Positions 49,176-61,300 of a stretch of 64,000 bases of DNA are shown here, piece after piece. This stretch comes from Gerris lacustris (lineage: Eukaryota > Arthropoda > Insecta > Hemiptera > Gerridae): NCBI GenBank assembly GCA_951217055.1, contig OX578279.1:30530173-30594172 (forward strand). Reading direction: 5' to 3'. The notes under the pieces are model-generated. The model made no database searches and was not told the DNA's origin. It saw nothing but the letters and a program-made list of their open reading frames with translations. Made by a program: the position numbers and the translations under genes. Positions within the stretch are counted from its first letter, which is position 1. Each line of letters opens with the position of its first letter.

Positions 49176-49289
49176 GATACGCTATTATATTTTGACTTTT
49201 TCATATGTTTGCCCCTAGTAAAGCTCCTCTGACCCCAATCAGTGTTAACAAAGGTCATATGCCAAATGCCATTAATTCGTTTAGTTAGT

Positions 49290-49610
49290 CATCTCAGAGT
49301 CCTTATAGAATAGATTCCGTGATTTCTTAATTACTAAATTAGATCCAAGAATTTTTATTTCGAGCCGTTCCTTTAAGTGGCTGTTCATTATTCTGTCTTG
49401 GTCATTTGATTCTTGAGGTTTTCTTTGAAATATTCTTCAAAGGGAAAATAAATTTCAACTTATGTTACCATTTCTCTTTATTGTGAAACTTTTGAAATTC
49501 TCTATTTTCTTGTTTAAGTATATTTCTTCTGTAGCTTTTAGTGAAACTTTTTTATTAATTACACTTTAGAGATTAAATAACCTTTTGAAAGTGGTATTTT
49601 ATTGATGCTT
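49290..49610. repeat. Direct duplication, left copy
   Basis: About 310 bp, roughly 85% similar by eye to 51120-51440, same orientation, sharing TTAATTACTAAATTAGATCC and CTGTAGCTTTTAGTGAA. It flanks the exon at 49673-49855 on the left. Confidence 0.8.
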
Positions 49611-49672
49611 TATATTCATGTTTAAGGCTCTAAAAGTTGTAACTTTATCCTGTTTTTTGTTTGTTCTAGACC

Positions 49673-49855
49673 CGCGTGAGAGATGAGTGACTATGAGGAT
49701 GCTGTAGATGAGGCCTTTACATCCATACCTGATTTTCTTAGCGGTGCCGGGGCTGCTGGAATCAGAAGGAGACACACACAATGGGAAGACTCCATATCAT
49801 TAGCATCAGACTCGTCCTTTGATCCTGATTTTCCTGGCCTCCGCGAAGTGAGGGT
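49673..49855 (+). CDS. First coding exon of an unrecognised gene
   Basis: Acceptor TTTGTTCTAG at 49672, ten bases of 5' UTR, ATG at 49683, then 57 full codons and a GTATGT donor in phase 0. The peptide starts MSDYEDAVDEAFTSIPDFL and ends PDFPGLREVR. It is acidic and Ser/Asp-rich, as in cytosolic protein N-termini. The acceptor before the ATG implies an upstream untranslated exon. I cannot name it. A downstream exon may lie at 53881. Coding composition stands out clearly from the AT-rich surroundings. Confidence 0.65.
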
Positions 49856-49948
49856 ATGTTTGTTTAAATCCTTCTTTATTTTCTTAAAAACTAAACTACA
49901 ATTTTAATTTACACTTTTAGTCCACAATATTTTTGTGAATTAAGCGTG

Positions 49949-50150
<202 letters not shown>

Positions 50151-51119
50151 TGTATATTACATATATGTATATCAAATTTGGCCTAATTATATTTCAAGAA
50201 CTGTGATCGGTTTTTAAGAAATCATGTTAACAGGATGTTTGGTGAGGGATTTCAAGACTAGATCATAGATCTAAAGTATTTGAATCAGTTGACACCTCAC
50301 ATGACTTAAGCATAAAATTAGCTGAAAAATCATTCTCAAGAACGAAAGATTTTAAAATTTCATTAACTAAATTGCATGGATGGGAAAATATTTGGTCTCA
50401 TGGCCTGTCGATATTTAAGTTTGTCCGTCAACATTTGTGAATGCTCATATTTTGAAAACTACTAGTTACATTTCGATGACAATTGGATTGCACATTAGAA
50501 TTAACACACTACTCACTGGCAACCCCTTACTAATTCAACTCTTCGTCCCCTCTCGAGCGTACAACCTAATGTTTCAGTATCATAGTCATATTTTGGTGTA
50601 TACATCTCATTATAAGTTTACTTCATACTCCTGTGACTCATTCATCTAGCGACTAAGCTGCGCCTCACTAATTGACATCTTTTTTAAGCAATGAATCAAA
50701 TTCTTGAATAAAATTCAAGAGGGGTTCATGATGCCGTCTGGTTATCTTCAACGGCTAAATATCTGCAGATGATTTTTTTTTTTTTTTTTCGTATTTTTGT
50801 GATAAGTTAAAATGCAAGGTCCTTAACCGTGAAGCGAAAAATATTTCTACTCAAAGCCATCCTTCCTATTCTCATTCCAAGGCCTTTTGTGTTTACGCGC
50901 TAATTCAAACTCAAGGTGAACTCGTTTAAAAACAAAGAAGACTGGTGGAGATGAAAAAAACAGCCCTACAAAGCATATTCAATAACTTGCTGTTTATGTA
51001 TTACGTTTTTGAGCCAAAATAACTGTTGTTGGTTTAAATGTTATTTTACTGTCAAAAGTTTACATCTATTAAACTCTTGTCCATTGAATCTTTAGGTTTA
51101 TTCAATATTCGTCATCTGA

Positions 51120-51440
51120 GAGGTTTTATTAATATATTCCGTGTTTTCTTAATTACTAAATTAGATCCAAGAATATTTATTTCGAGCCTTTTCTTTAAGT
51201 GACTGTTCATTGTTCTGTCTTGTTCATTTGATTCTTGAGGTTTTCTTTTAAATATTCTTCGAACAGAAACATAAATATCCACTTGTGTTACCATTTCTCT
51301 TTATTGTGGAACTATTGTAATTCCCTTACATTTGCTTGTTTAAGTATTTTTTTCTGTAGCTTTTAGTGAACCTTTAAATATTAATAATATTTTAGAGGTT
51401 AAATAAATTACCTTTTCAAAGTCGTAATTTAACTTTATTT
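51120..51440. repeat. Direct duplication, right copy
   Basis: Partner of 49290-49610, about 1.8 kb away. Confidence 0.8.
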
Positions 51441-51987
51441 AATCTTTACTTTTTATCTTAATTACACACACTATAAAATAGTCTCCTAATTAGAGTGGCA
51501 CATAGCTTCTTCGTGCCTTGTTCTTGGGTGAATGATCACATGGCAATTAAAGATTCTCTTCTTTCTTATTTTTATTCAACATTGAATGCACGCTGGCGAT
51601 AATAAACCTCTCTTTGGGCTACTGTGACAAATCATCTAAATTTATTCAAAATCGGATAACTACTTTTAAAGATATAGTTAATAATAAAACTATTGTGCCA
51701 ATTTATGCGACTCTTAGCTTCCTCGCGCCCTTTTATTGGATAGTTTAATGATGCTTTTACAACCAAATATTGTCTAATTTATTTCATTTTCTTTTCTTTT
51801 TTAAATCTTTCCAAAATGTCTTGATTTTTACATGAATAAAAATATCAATTTAGCAAAGTATAATGAAAGTATGATACAAAACGGAAACATGTTACTATTT
51901 TAAAAGAAATTCGGTGTACGTTATGAAATTACATTACTTAGAGATGCTTTTGACCCTTCACCTTAAATGTGGAATTTCTGACATTTA

Positions 51988-52006
51988 CCCCCCCCCCCCC
52001 CCCCCC
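51988..52006. repeat. Poly-C tract (19)
   Basis: Uninterrupted C run in AT-rich DNA; poly-G on the minus strand. Confidence 0.9.
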
Positions 52007-52379
52007 TTCAGAAAACTCCATAATGCCCTACATTCTACCTATTATATTTTAACTATGTTATCAACATCGATCTAGTTGTTCATTTATCACATTATGACAA
52101 TATAGCTATAATTAAAAGCTTATCTTTTTAACTCGATAAGTAGAGTTGTAAAAAGAACATATTGCCCCAATAAAAAAAACTAAATGAAAATAATTGTCTT
52201 ACTCTTGGGACTTTTATTTTGGGAACATTTCACTGTTTTACTTTTCCCTTTTCCTCACGTATGGTAGGAAACGTTATGTTTTTACCTAAAAAAAAATTGA
52301 TATACGTTTTAGGTGTTTTTAAGACCTCCTTAGTGTGTATGTGTTCATGTAGGTATATGTGTGTTATCATCGTAGCGCC

Positions 52380-52610
52380 CAGAGTATTTAAGCTAGAGAG
52401 TTGAAACTTGGCAGAAAAATCAGTCCTTACTTCTAGTTGTGCCTCACGGAAAATCAACATTATCCGCCATCTTGAGCCCAGTTTCTGAGTCAGCAAAAAT
52501 TTTAAAAAATCGTAAAAAAAATCGAAAAGTGGTCCGATCGAGTCGAAATTTGGCACGAATGTATCTCTCTGGTTGTTTACTTCTGTCAAAATACCGCCAA
52601 AATGCAAATA
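52380..52610. repeat. Repeat fragment with the 'feature-less' AAATTTGGCA blocks
   Basis: Contains AAACTTGGCAGAAAAATCAG and GTCGAAATTTGGCACGAA, similar in style to the other dispersed repeats (GAAATTTGGCAT at 40960, 43880). The minus frame across it is not protein-like. Confidence 0.4.
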
Positions 52611-53674
52611 ATTAAATAAATTAAATGAAGTAAATAAAAATTATGTATAAATATTTTTTTGAAAAATCATAATAAAAAATCGGTTTGTTCAAAACGAACG
52701 GTCACCCATCACGCCACGGCCCCCAAAAAGAGGAAAAGTTCCGAGGTACCCCGTACCGATTGTTATTTTCCATTTTTAGTTTATAATATTAGACTTCTTT
52801 GCCTTTACAAGTGAACTTGAATGTAGTTATGTCCAAATGGATTTTAAAAACTCTCTTTTAATATAATTTAACCGAAAAAGAATTTAAATTATTGTAAAAG
52901 GAAATAATTTAATCTCTCAAAAAGATTTGTTAAACGATAAGAAATCTAAGGAAATTGGAAATTATAGATAAAGAAAGTCCAATTTATGGTGCAACTTCAA
53001 ACAAATTTTATTGATGTCACAGTAACTTAACAATCGTATTATATTTTGTGATATTTCTTTAACAACATATTTAAATACGCTTAAATAATTATGAACTTAT
53101 TTATTATCTTTACCTTGTCTTACAAAACGAGGCACATTACGTTTATATTACTGTATTTGTTTTACGTAAAATTCGTGTCATAGTGCGTCTGTCCTTGAGT
53201 GACGCTTGAAGCAACTTTTTTTTATTATTTATGATATATATTAGGCAAAAAAAAAATGTACTATATTAGGTATGTTATACCGGTGTAATATTTTATTTAC
53301 CTCTTGACTACGTAGAACAATCTAACTCTTTTCTCATCACTGCTCGTTGAACATTTTTTTTTGCTGCAGCCTTTTTAATATTTCGAGTATATTATATTTT
53401 ATTCATTTACGTAACTCATTTTGTATTCACAGTTTATAATTTATTATTTTTTCTCCCCTTTTATTTATTTTTATTTGCCGTTTGTGCACCTAGCAGTTCT
53501 TACTTTCGTTATTTTTTCAGTTTATAATTAAATTAAATTTAATTATCAGTTGTAACCTGTGCAAATTTACGAGTATATTTATACATTACTTTTTTTTTTC
53601 ACCTCGTTTCATTTTAATTAATTCTACACATGATTAATTATAATTTCAATTAATCTGTTATATTATCATATGCT

Positions 53675-53800
53675 AAGTTTATCAAGAGAGAATCTATTGT
53701 GATGCAAAACATAACACTTATTGAGGTCCCTTGAGTCCAAAATATTTTATTTTGGCAGACCATTTTACGTTGTCTGTGCAGACGCAATACATATTGCACT
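53675..53800 (-). repeat. Dispersed repeat family R1, fragment
   Basis: Keeps the TGAGGTCCCTTGAGTCC and CTGTGCAGACGC blocks only. Confidence 0.6.
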
Positions 53801-53880
53801 GTTATAACTATCTATACATTATTTTCCACTCTTTGATTTCCATGTAAACTCTTGTGGTTTCCTTTAATCGTACATTTTAG

Positions 53881-53968
53881 GATGATGTAGCAGAAGGTAG
53901 AATCCTAGAAGGATTAATCGAAACGAAAACTCAATCAATATTACAATTGTGTCTTTTAACTAGTTAGC
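53881..53968 (+). CDS. Possible second exon of the gene starting at 49683
   Basis: After acceptor TACATTTTAG, phase 0 reads DDVAEGRILEGLIETKTQSI and then runs to a TAG at 53966. The acidic start would suit the preceding exon. If used as terminal exon the protein would be only 85 residues, which is odd; alternatively an internal GGTAGA donor makes a microexon. Weak. Confidence 0.25.
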
Positions 53969-54657
53969 ATGTTGTAATTGCGTTACATTTATCATTTATG
54001 CATTGCCTAACTAGCTTAAAGTTACGTCAGAATTAGTAAGCAGATTTTAGATAATAAAAATTGTTTGTACATTTCTAGTCCTTTTCTGTTTTTAATTCTT
54101 GATCCTTTCTGTACATTATGTAGTCAAATCATGGAACTTTAATGACGCTATGGTCAGTACGTGTAAGTTGTGTATTGTTCAGTTTAAAGTCTATTTGTTG
54201 CTTATGTAAGTTCATACTTTATTCTAGTTGAATCAAATAAATGACTCTTAAATTCCCTCAAGAATAATGTATAACTATCGACCTCATTATTCCAATAGCG
54301 TCTACGCTCTCAATTACTTCTTCAAGGTGAAACAGTCTTCGTTTAAGAGAAAGTCGTCGTCCTAGGAAGGGGTGAGAAATTAGGTCATATGTATGGATAG
54401 GTCATTTAATTGTGTGCGATAAATTTTACTTTTTGCTTCCGAGCTTGTTGCATTAAATGGAAGTATTGTGATAACTCTGATGAACACGTTTTTTTGTATG
54501 ACTCTAAATTCAAACTTTTCTCGACAGAAACATGCGTTTAAGACATAGGAAACATTTTATCATGCATATTATAGGTTTTTAGGCTGGTGGACAAGAAATT
54601 TCCGTCACGTAAAGTACTACAGGAAAAACGTGGCTCTGGTTGTTTCTTTTAAATATA

Positions 54658-56083
54658 AGGTTTGTTCCAACCACCAGTTTCGAATTAGTCAGAGATCGAC
54701 GTAATGCGCATGCGCGGTCATTGCATCAGTTGGCAATTGATTGGTGATTTCGTTTTGTTGGAACGCTCCTGAACTCGAACCAAACTGTTTGATCGGTTTG
54801 ATATGGTAGGTTAGGTTTTAGCACTGTTATCAGAACAACTTGTTGAGTTGATCGTTTACTTCTCCCTCTATCCTTATAGCTGTGGTCCCTGTGATTTGCG
54901 TTCCTGTGCTATCAAAAATACCTAAACTTATTAAATATTAAAGATATGGATGAGTCATTAGTTGATGTGATGAAGATAAGTACCAGTCGCTTAAATCAGG
55001 GCTTGATTTAGGCCTAGGCGGCCGCCTAGGGGCTCACAACAAGGGGGGGGGGGGGCACACTTCAAAGATTTCATTTTATAATGCTAATTAACTTTGGTGA
55101 GCTCAAAAGTTGGAAGTTAATCCTACATACTAATAGAGGATATAACGAAAACACATGCACACATTTTTAAAAATGTTTATTTGATACATAAATTCACGAT
55201 TTTCCTTTCACGGGCTTACTGTGGTGAGCCAGTTTTAGCAGTCTCGTCACGCACGTATTTTTATTGATATAATCCTAAATGTTCTTTTGTTTTTAGTCTA
55301 GTTGATGAAGCAAATTGCGGAAATAAATCGGATTGTTTCGATATTTGGCATAGTTATTTGAAAATGGAATATCAAAAGTCCATCTTGGAAAATAGGTCCA
55401 ATTTTAATTTTAATATATGAAAATGTCATTATATGCGCAGAAATTCATCATCGCTGTCGTACAAAAACATTTTAGTAAGTAAGAAGAGTTGAATCGCAAA
55501 GGCATATTAAGAGAAAGGAGAATAAATAGGTGACCAAAACCAAAACAATGAAGCGGAAGGTTACGATTCTGTTTACTGGTTACCCAAACTCCAAACCACT
55601 ATAGTCCCTGCCGCCGAACGCTGACTGCTCTGACTGTTCCGAAACCAATCCGTGATTCGTGATTCAATCAGAGCATAGTTGGAACCTCAGAGCAAGGAAG
55701 GGGTAGAGGGAACAATACTAGAGAATCTGGGTCTCAGAATGTGGTTTATCAAATGAGTGGGGTATCAAATAAATGCTACTGATAAGGATTTGTTGACAAG
55801 CGTCTGTGGGAACGGAAGGACAAGGAATAGAAGTAAGACAAGTCCAGTGATCACGTGATCACTTTAGTTCGGATTGAGCTCGCTTAGGAGGTTTCGTATC
55901 GGGGGAGAGAATAATAAACCACTTTTCAAATCAGATTGTACCCTCTACCCCTTCCTTGCTCTGAGGTTGGAACAACCCACTAACAGTCAGAGTTTGAGTT
56001 TGGGCTTCATTGGAACGTCCTGTTCCTAATGCGCATGCGTCGAACAGTTTCAAACTAGTTTGAAGTGTGGTTGGAACAAAACT
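54658..56083. mobile_element. TIR element, ends TTTGTTCCAACCA
   Basis: Left AGGTTTGTTCCAACCACC, right the complement of AGTTTTGTTCCAACCACAC. ATA on both sides (54655-54657, 56084-56086) could be a 3-bp duplication. Subterminal GCGCATGCG occurs near each end (54703, 56031). Contains a nested 280-bp element and, at about 55006, a GGCTTGATTTAGGCCTAGGC stretch with a run of 13 G. Confidence 0.7.
55686..55965. mobile_element. Nested hAT-like MITE with 8-bp duplications
   Basis: Ends CTCAGAGCAAGGAAGGGGTA and its exact complement (25 bp or so). Exact 8-bp duplication GTTGGAAC at 55678-55685 and 55966-55973. 280 bp, non-coding. Confidence 0.9.
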
Positions 56084-57310
56084 ATAGAGATGATTAGATT
56101 AGTAATGACGTCACAAGATGGCGTAAGCTTTCGATTATTTATTCAATTAGGTTTGTTATGTTCCTTTTCCTTATCACCTGTTATCAATCCCATGTAAAAT
56201 GAATGGGAGAATTTTCTCAACTTTTTAAATAATTAATTATTAAATTATTATTAATTAATAAGACTTTTCAACCTTTGAACGTTATTATACTGTCTATTTT
56301 AACAATGTAAGATAAGAAAACATTAAAAATTGCCGTTCTAGTGGTTATAAAAGGATTATTGTGAGTGTGTTTTATTGTGGTGATACCGTTCGGGTCCGTT
56401 CTTATTTATTGTTTATTTTTTAAATCGTTTTTCTATTTTAGTTTGTATATTATGTCTTCCACCTTCTCGAGCGTTATGAAAATTTCATCTATACTTCATT
56501 TTTTTCGGAGGACAAAGCTATTCTTCGTAAAAGTATGTCAGAGTACTTAAGTAATATTAAATTAATGTATTAAATTAGTTTTTTAATCAAAATTTTAAAC
56601 AAGTATACATTCGAGGCACTCATATCTTATATTATTATACTCGTTAATGTAGATAACAAAAAATACACAAATAATAATAGTAATAACAGTCTGCTCTTTG
56701 TCTCGTCATCAACGTCTTTTTCCTATGCTGGTCAGTGATCTATTGTATAGTATATAATTATGTTCCAACATCGGTTAAATATAATGCACATTGTAAGTAA
56801 CCAGGAACAAAATATTATTAGCAAATAATCTTTTATTACCTGGCAGATTAAGTATCACTATCTTTCTACAAGTCCTGTACCCTGAGTATACTTCATTGGG
56901 TTTCAAAACTTGAGGAAAATTTATTTTCGGACACAATATGAACACGAACACACCCTGTGAATTTTCATGGCAACAGGAAATACAAAAAATCAAGTATTAA
57001 GATTAATAGCTCAAATAGGTTTTTCGATGATATGACCCTTCACACAAATACTCATTTTTAATAACTGAACGAAAGTGTTTAATGTTTTCTTTGTTACACT
57101 CGTTAAAAAAGACTTGGTACAACAATGTTCAAAGGGTGAAAACTCTTATAAATCAATAATAATTTAATAATTAATTATTTAAAAAGTTGAGAAAATTCTC
57201 CCATTCATTTTACATGGGTTTGATAAGAGGTGATAAGAAAAAGGAACATAACAAACACTGAGTTAAATTTTCGAAAGCTTTTATGACGTCACACAAATCA
57301 TCTCAATAGT
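56081..57310. mobile_element. Element with about 200-bp terminal inverted repeats
   Basis: 56081-56291 and 57116-57310 are inverted copies (shared GAGATGATT, TGACGTCA, CATGTAAAATGAATGGGAGA). About 820 bp of unrelated AT-rich DNA lies between. Long TIRs recall foldback or Mutator-like elements. No transposase and no clear target duplication. Confidence 0.8.
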
Positions 57311-59600
57311 ACTAGGAAGTTAGGATCTAACAGAAGGTAGCTCGGTATTCTCATTTTAGTACTAAATTTCTCCACCACGAGTGAACACAAAACATAATAA
57401 TATCCATGATTCAATGTTTTTACATGAAGTAGAGAATTGTTTTTGAAGAAAAGGGAGGTTACAAAATGCAGGTTATAAACAAGTGTGAGTTTTTGGTCCC
57501 GGATCTTTCTGTTCGTTAAACTTTTTGTGAACGCCCACATTTTAAAAACTATGCTTGTCCGATTTTGATAAGTTAAAATTAGCTCAAGGTTGCCCCATAT
57601 TACTTTATTTTTTGATATCGAATAAAAATAGATGTGATCCCACTGGAAATCGAAACTCGTTCTATCAAACTACCACCTTTTCAACGTACTAACTGTTTAA
57701 TAACATTCATATTTTAGTAACAATATGTCATATTTTAAATCGCATTAGACTTTATTTAATACTCAACTGATTGTTTCTGTAATCTCCAGTATTTTCTTTT
57801 ATCGCCTCTTATATTAGTTTTAATTTATTATTTGCACATTCAGTATGATAAAACTTAAACATTATATTACTAAATATCGATAACTATTTATCGATTTATT
57901 TATTGATTGGTGTTGCCAGTCGATATTTTAACTCGCACCTAATGTATTATATTATTTATCAACGCTTTCCTCTTTTGAAAGTATAGGAAAAACAAAAGGT
58001 TTTGTTTTAAAATTAAGTTGAAACAAAAAAGAAATGGAGTTTGCTTTGTTTTGGAAATTGCATTTTTTATACAATTAGAATAAATAAAAGTTTTATAATT
58101 TACAAATAATGGACGAGGATAATGCTATCGGATACTTCAAGTTTTATTTATTATTCACTTTAATTGTTAATTTATTTGATTTAACCCTACAAAAAAGAAC
58201 TTATATATACATACATACAAAACATTTAATTAGATATTGATCCTTTATTAATTTTACCTTTAATTAACAGTCAATCAAGGTTTCTTTATACCTGCCTTAA
58301 TGGAAATTTTAATCAAGAACCACTGATATCCCCCACTTCAATTGGGGCAATAAATAAATAAAATAGAACTTTCATTATTAATGAGACTATTTAAATGTTT
58401 TATTGCATTTGTATCACTGTCTGATGCAGTGCGATCGCCTGTATACTTTAGTAATTAAATTCAACAATTGGGTGGAATTCATCCAATTAATGGAACAAGT
58501 TTAGAGAAATGGGAGGGGGTTGGGGTAATTAATTAACTTCAGTAGAATGGATTCTCTGCGTGGGGTCTGAATTGTGTTGGATTCGTAGCAATTTATTTTG
58601 TATGGCCATTTAAAACATTTAGTTTACAATAAATTTAAATTATTATTAATTTATTTTTGTATGACCTTTTGTTTTATTTGATTTGTTTGAATGTTGTATC
58701 CGATATCTATTGTTGTAAATAGGTAAAGAAAGGTTAGAATTATTTCTCTCTTTAAATGGTGTATTTTAAATTTAAAATTGTTCTCGCTTTAGACAAATGC
58801 CTCTGATTCAGGATATCTAAGTTTGAGATAGGAGATGTATTAAGTTCCCTTTGTGTTCTGATTTGTTCATTGTTATATGTATTTGTATTGTCTGAACAAT
58901 GTATGTATTTTACCCTTAGATAATTTAACTGTGTTGAGAGCTTGTCTTGTTCTAAATGATCGATGCTTCATAATACATAGCAAGCATTGCTTGTTCCCCC
59001 TCGAGCCTTTTGTAGCAGCTTCTACTATCTCTTTGTACGTGTTTCGCTGATATGGTTTAACGTTAGTACTAAATTACCGACATATTCACTTGTGGAGTTG
59101 AATATAGGATAATAATACAAGCTTAAGTCAATATAGAGAGAAGTTTCAAGGGAACTAATATGGTTTTGGTATAAGTTTAATTTTCTGTGTTTCGTCGCAT
59201 AGTAAATAATCGATAAAAGTAATTTCTTGTAGAAAATGTTTTAAAAGTTAATTAAAAAAATTTAATGTAAAATTGTTGTAGACTTAAATTCTATAAATGT
59301 AATTTGTTAGATATTTTATATATCTCATTATTTAAGATAATGGACATAGCTTTGATTTCTACAGTTAAAAGCAAGTATATAAAGCTTTCAATATAAGGAG
59401 GGTCTTTATCAAGAAACGTCCTGACCATTCGTAAGCTAAAGAAGAAAACTCTCCTTATTTTTAATAGAAATAAAATTACTCTGTATAGAATCCTAGAGTA
59501 TACTCTGTGTAGACTCCTTGAATGAATTCTTTGAGTTCACTCAACTATTTTTTTTTAATTTCTTCTGACTTACTTAAAACTGTCTCACGAGGTAACGTAC
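57311..59600. other. AT-rich DNA, nothing recognised
   Basis: No exon, RNA gene or repeat that I can support. A poorly conserved segment near 57480-57600 resembles other dispersed repeat tails. Confidence 0.4.
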
Positions 59601-59635
59601 ATTTTTATTTTTTTTTATTTCTCAGAATTCTAAAA

Positions 59636-59760
59636 TTCCAAGACAGAAATCCGTTTCAGGCCCCAGCGAGCATTTTTGGTCTTGTGTCATTCTATCGGGT
59701 TTTCTGACATAATTTTTGAGAAACACATATTTTAAAATCCCCTAGGCCGATTTTAATGGA
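59636..59760. repeat. Dispersed repeat, copy of 22905-23040
   Basis: ATTCCAAGACAGAAATCCGT and following; same orientation. Confidence 0.55.
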
Positions 59761-59921
59761 ATTTGATAATTAGGTAGATTTCTTTGTTGGACCAATATTA
59801 GGACGCAATAAAGCCAGCTATGTGTGTAAGTACATATATATATGTATACCAGAGGTGCACTCGCAAATTTTCCAGTACCGGAACGCCGAAGGTTCTGTGG
59901 GGAATACCGCCCAGGCAAGCA

Positions 59922-59943
59922 GGGGGGGGGGGGGGGGGGGGGG
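59922..59943. repeat. Poly-G tract (22)
   Basis: Longest G run in the window, preceded by GC-rich sequence (CCGCCCAGGCAAGCA). Confidence 0.9.
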
Positions 59944-60844
59944 TAAATGATGGTAAATATAACCTCTATAAACGCGTTTTTATGCATGCTGGAGGTAAAA
60001 TTTATCATATGGCCCCAAGGCATGATTATAGTAATGAAGTAACAAAACTAAATCCTGTTTATTAACTCCATATTATACTATAACTTTTTTAGTTGAATTT
60101 TTCAACACTGCAGGAAAACGTTTCATGACAGAAGTTTATGATATTAATCTAAGTAACTTATGAATTTTTTTTATTATTCTATTAGCTATTCACATTAAGA
60201 ATTTAGAAACAAAATATGTTCAGGACTGAATACTAGACCTGCAACGCATCTTGCCCTGAAACCCAGATTTATTCTTCCACTAATAGGAGCACAGTGACTG
60301 GAGAAAGTTGGATTTTCAGTTTTGTTTACTTACTTGGCTATCTCATATATGCTAAACCAGCCTTTTGTGTAAGTTATTTTCGCCTTTTATTATATTTTTA
60401 CATGCATTCAGCTAGCTTTTGTCCTGCATCCAGACAAATTTTGCAATATTATATAGCTCAGTCTGGCTTTCGCAGTGAAATAATACTCAAGATTTGGAAT
60501 CTTCCCATCTTCTCCAATTACAACAGCACAGCTCAACCCTAATCAACGCTAAGCTAATTACCATTATTTAAATTAAAATTATTCAGTTTTCCTATTTAGG
60601 CATTTGTTATTATAGTATATTAAGCTTTTATTATTATTTAAAGATAAATACAGTTCACTTGCTCATTGTTCGTTTCTTTATTTAGTTTATTTAATTAGAT
60701 TTCATGGAGGAACCGGGCCCTAGTATTTAAAGCCCTTCCTTAATGAACAAAGTATTTATATAATTAGTTACCGTACTGATTTTTTTATTTTTTTAATTTA
60801 GATCGGCTCCTAACATTGAATATAATATGTAAGTTCATATACCC

Positions 60845-61300
60845 AAAAAATCGGTCCGAGACAATTCAGACAAATTTTCTCATATACGAGTTCATAATTA
60901 CTTAGCCCAGTGTTGTCAATTTATTAGTTTTCGTTGGTACATTTAATTATTATTGGGCATTTTATCAAAATGTACCTTAAAAGAAACTTATCCCCGGCGG
61001 GGAATCGAACGCTCTCTGTCCGCGTTTGAAGCTATATCGTAGGAACTAGATGGATGCTAAAATTTATTTATCGATTTCACCCCGGAGTATGATTTTTCTG
61101 AACATATAAGCCAAATTTCGTCAAAATCAGCCCAGTAGTTTAGGCTCCAAGCATTTGCACAGACAGACGATAGACTATTTACTGACAAAAAAAAAATTTT
61201 AAACCACTTCTTTTGACTCAGGGGACCTCAAAACGTGTAAATCCATCAAAATCGAATTTTCGCCACATCGCAAAACTTTCTCTTTATACGAGAAAGTAAA
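60845..61300 (+). repeat. Dispersed repeat family R1, copy 4
   Basis: Co-linear with 48005-48587, including GGCGGGGAATCGAAC at about 60990 and the terminal hairpin CTTTCTCTTTATACGAGAAAG. Shorter by internal deletions. Confidence 0.8.
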
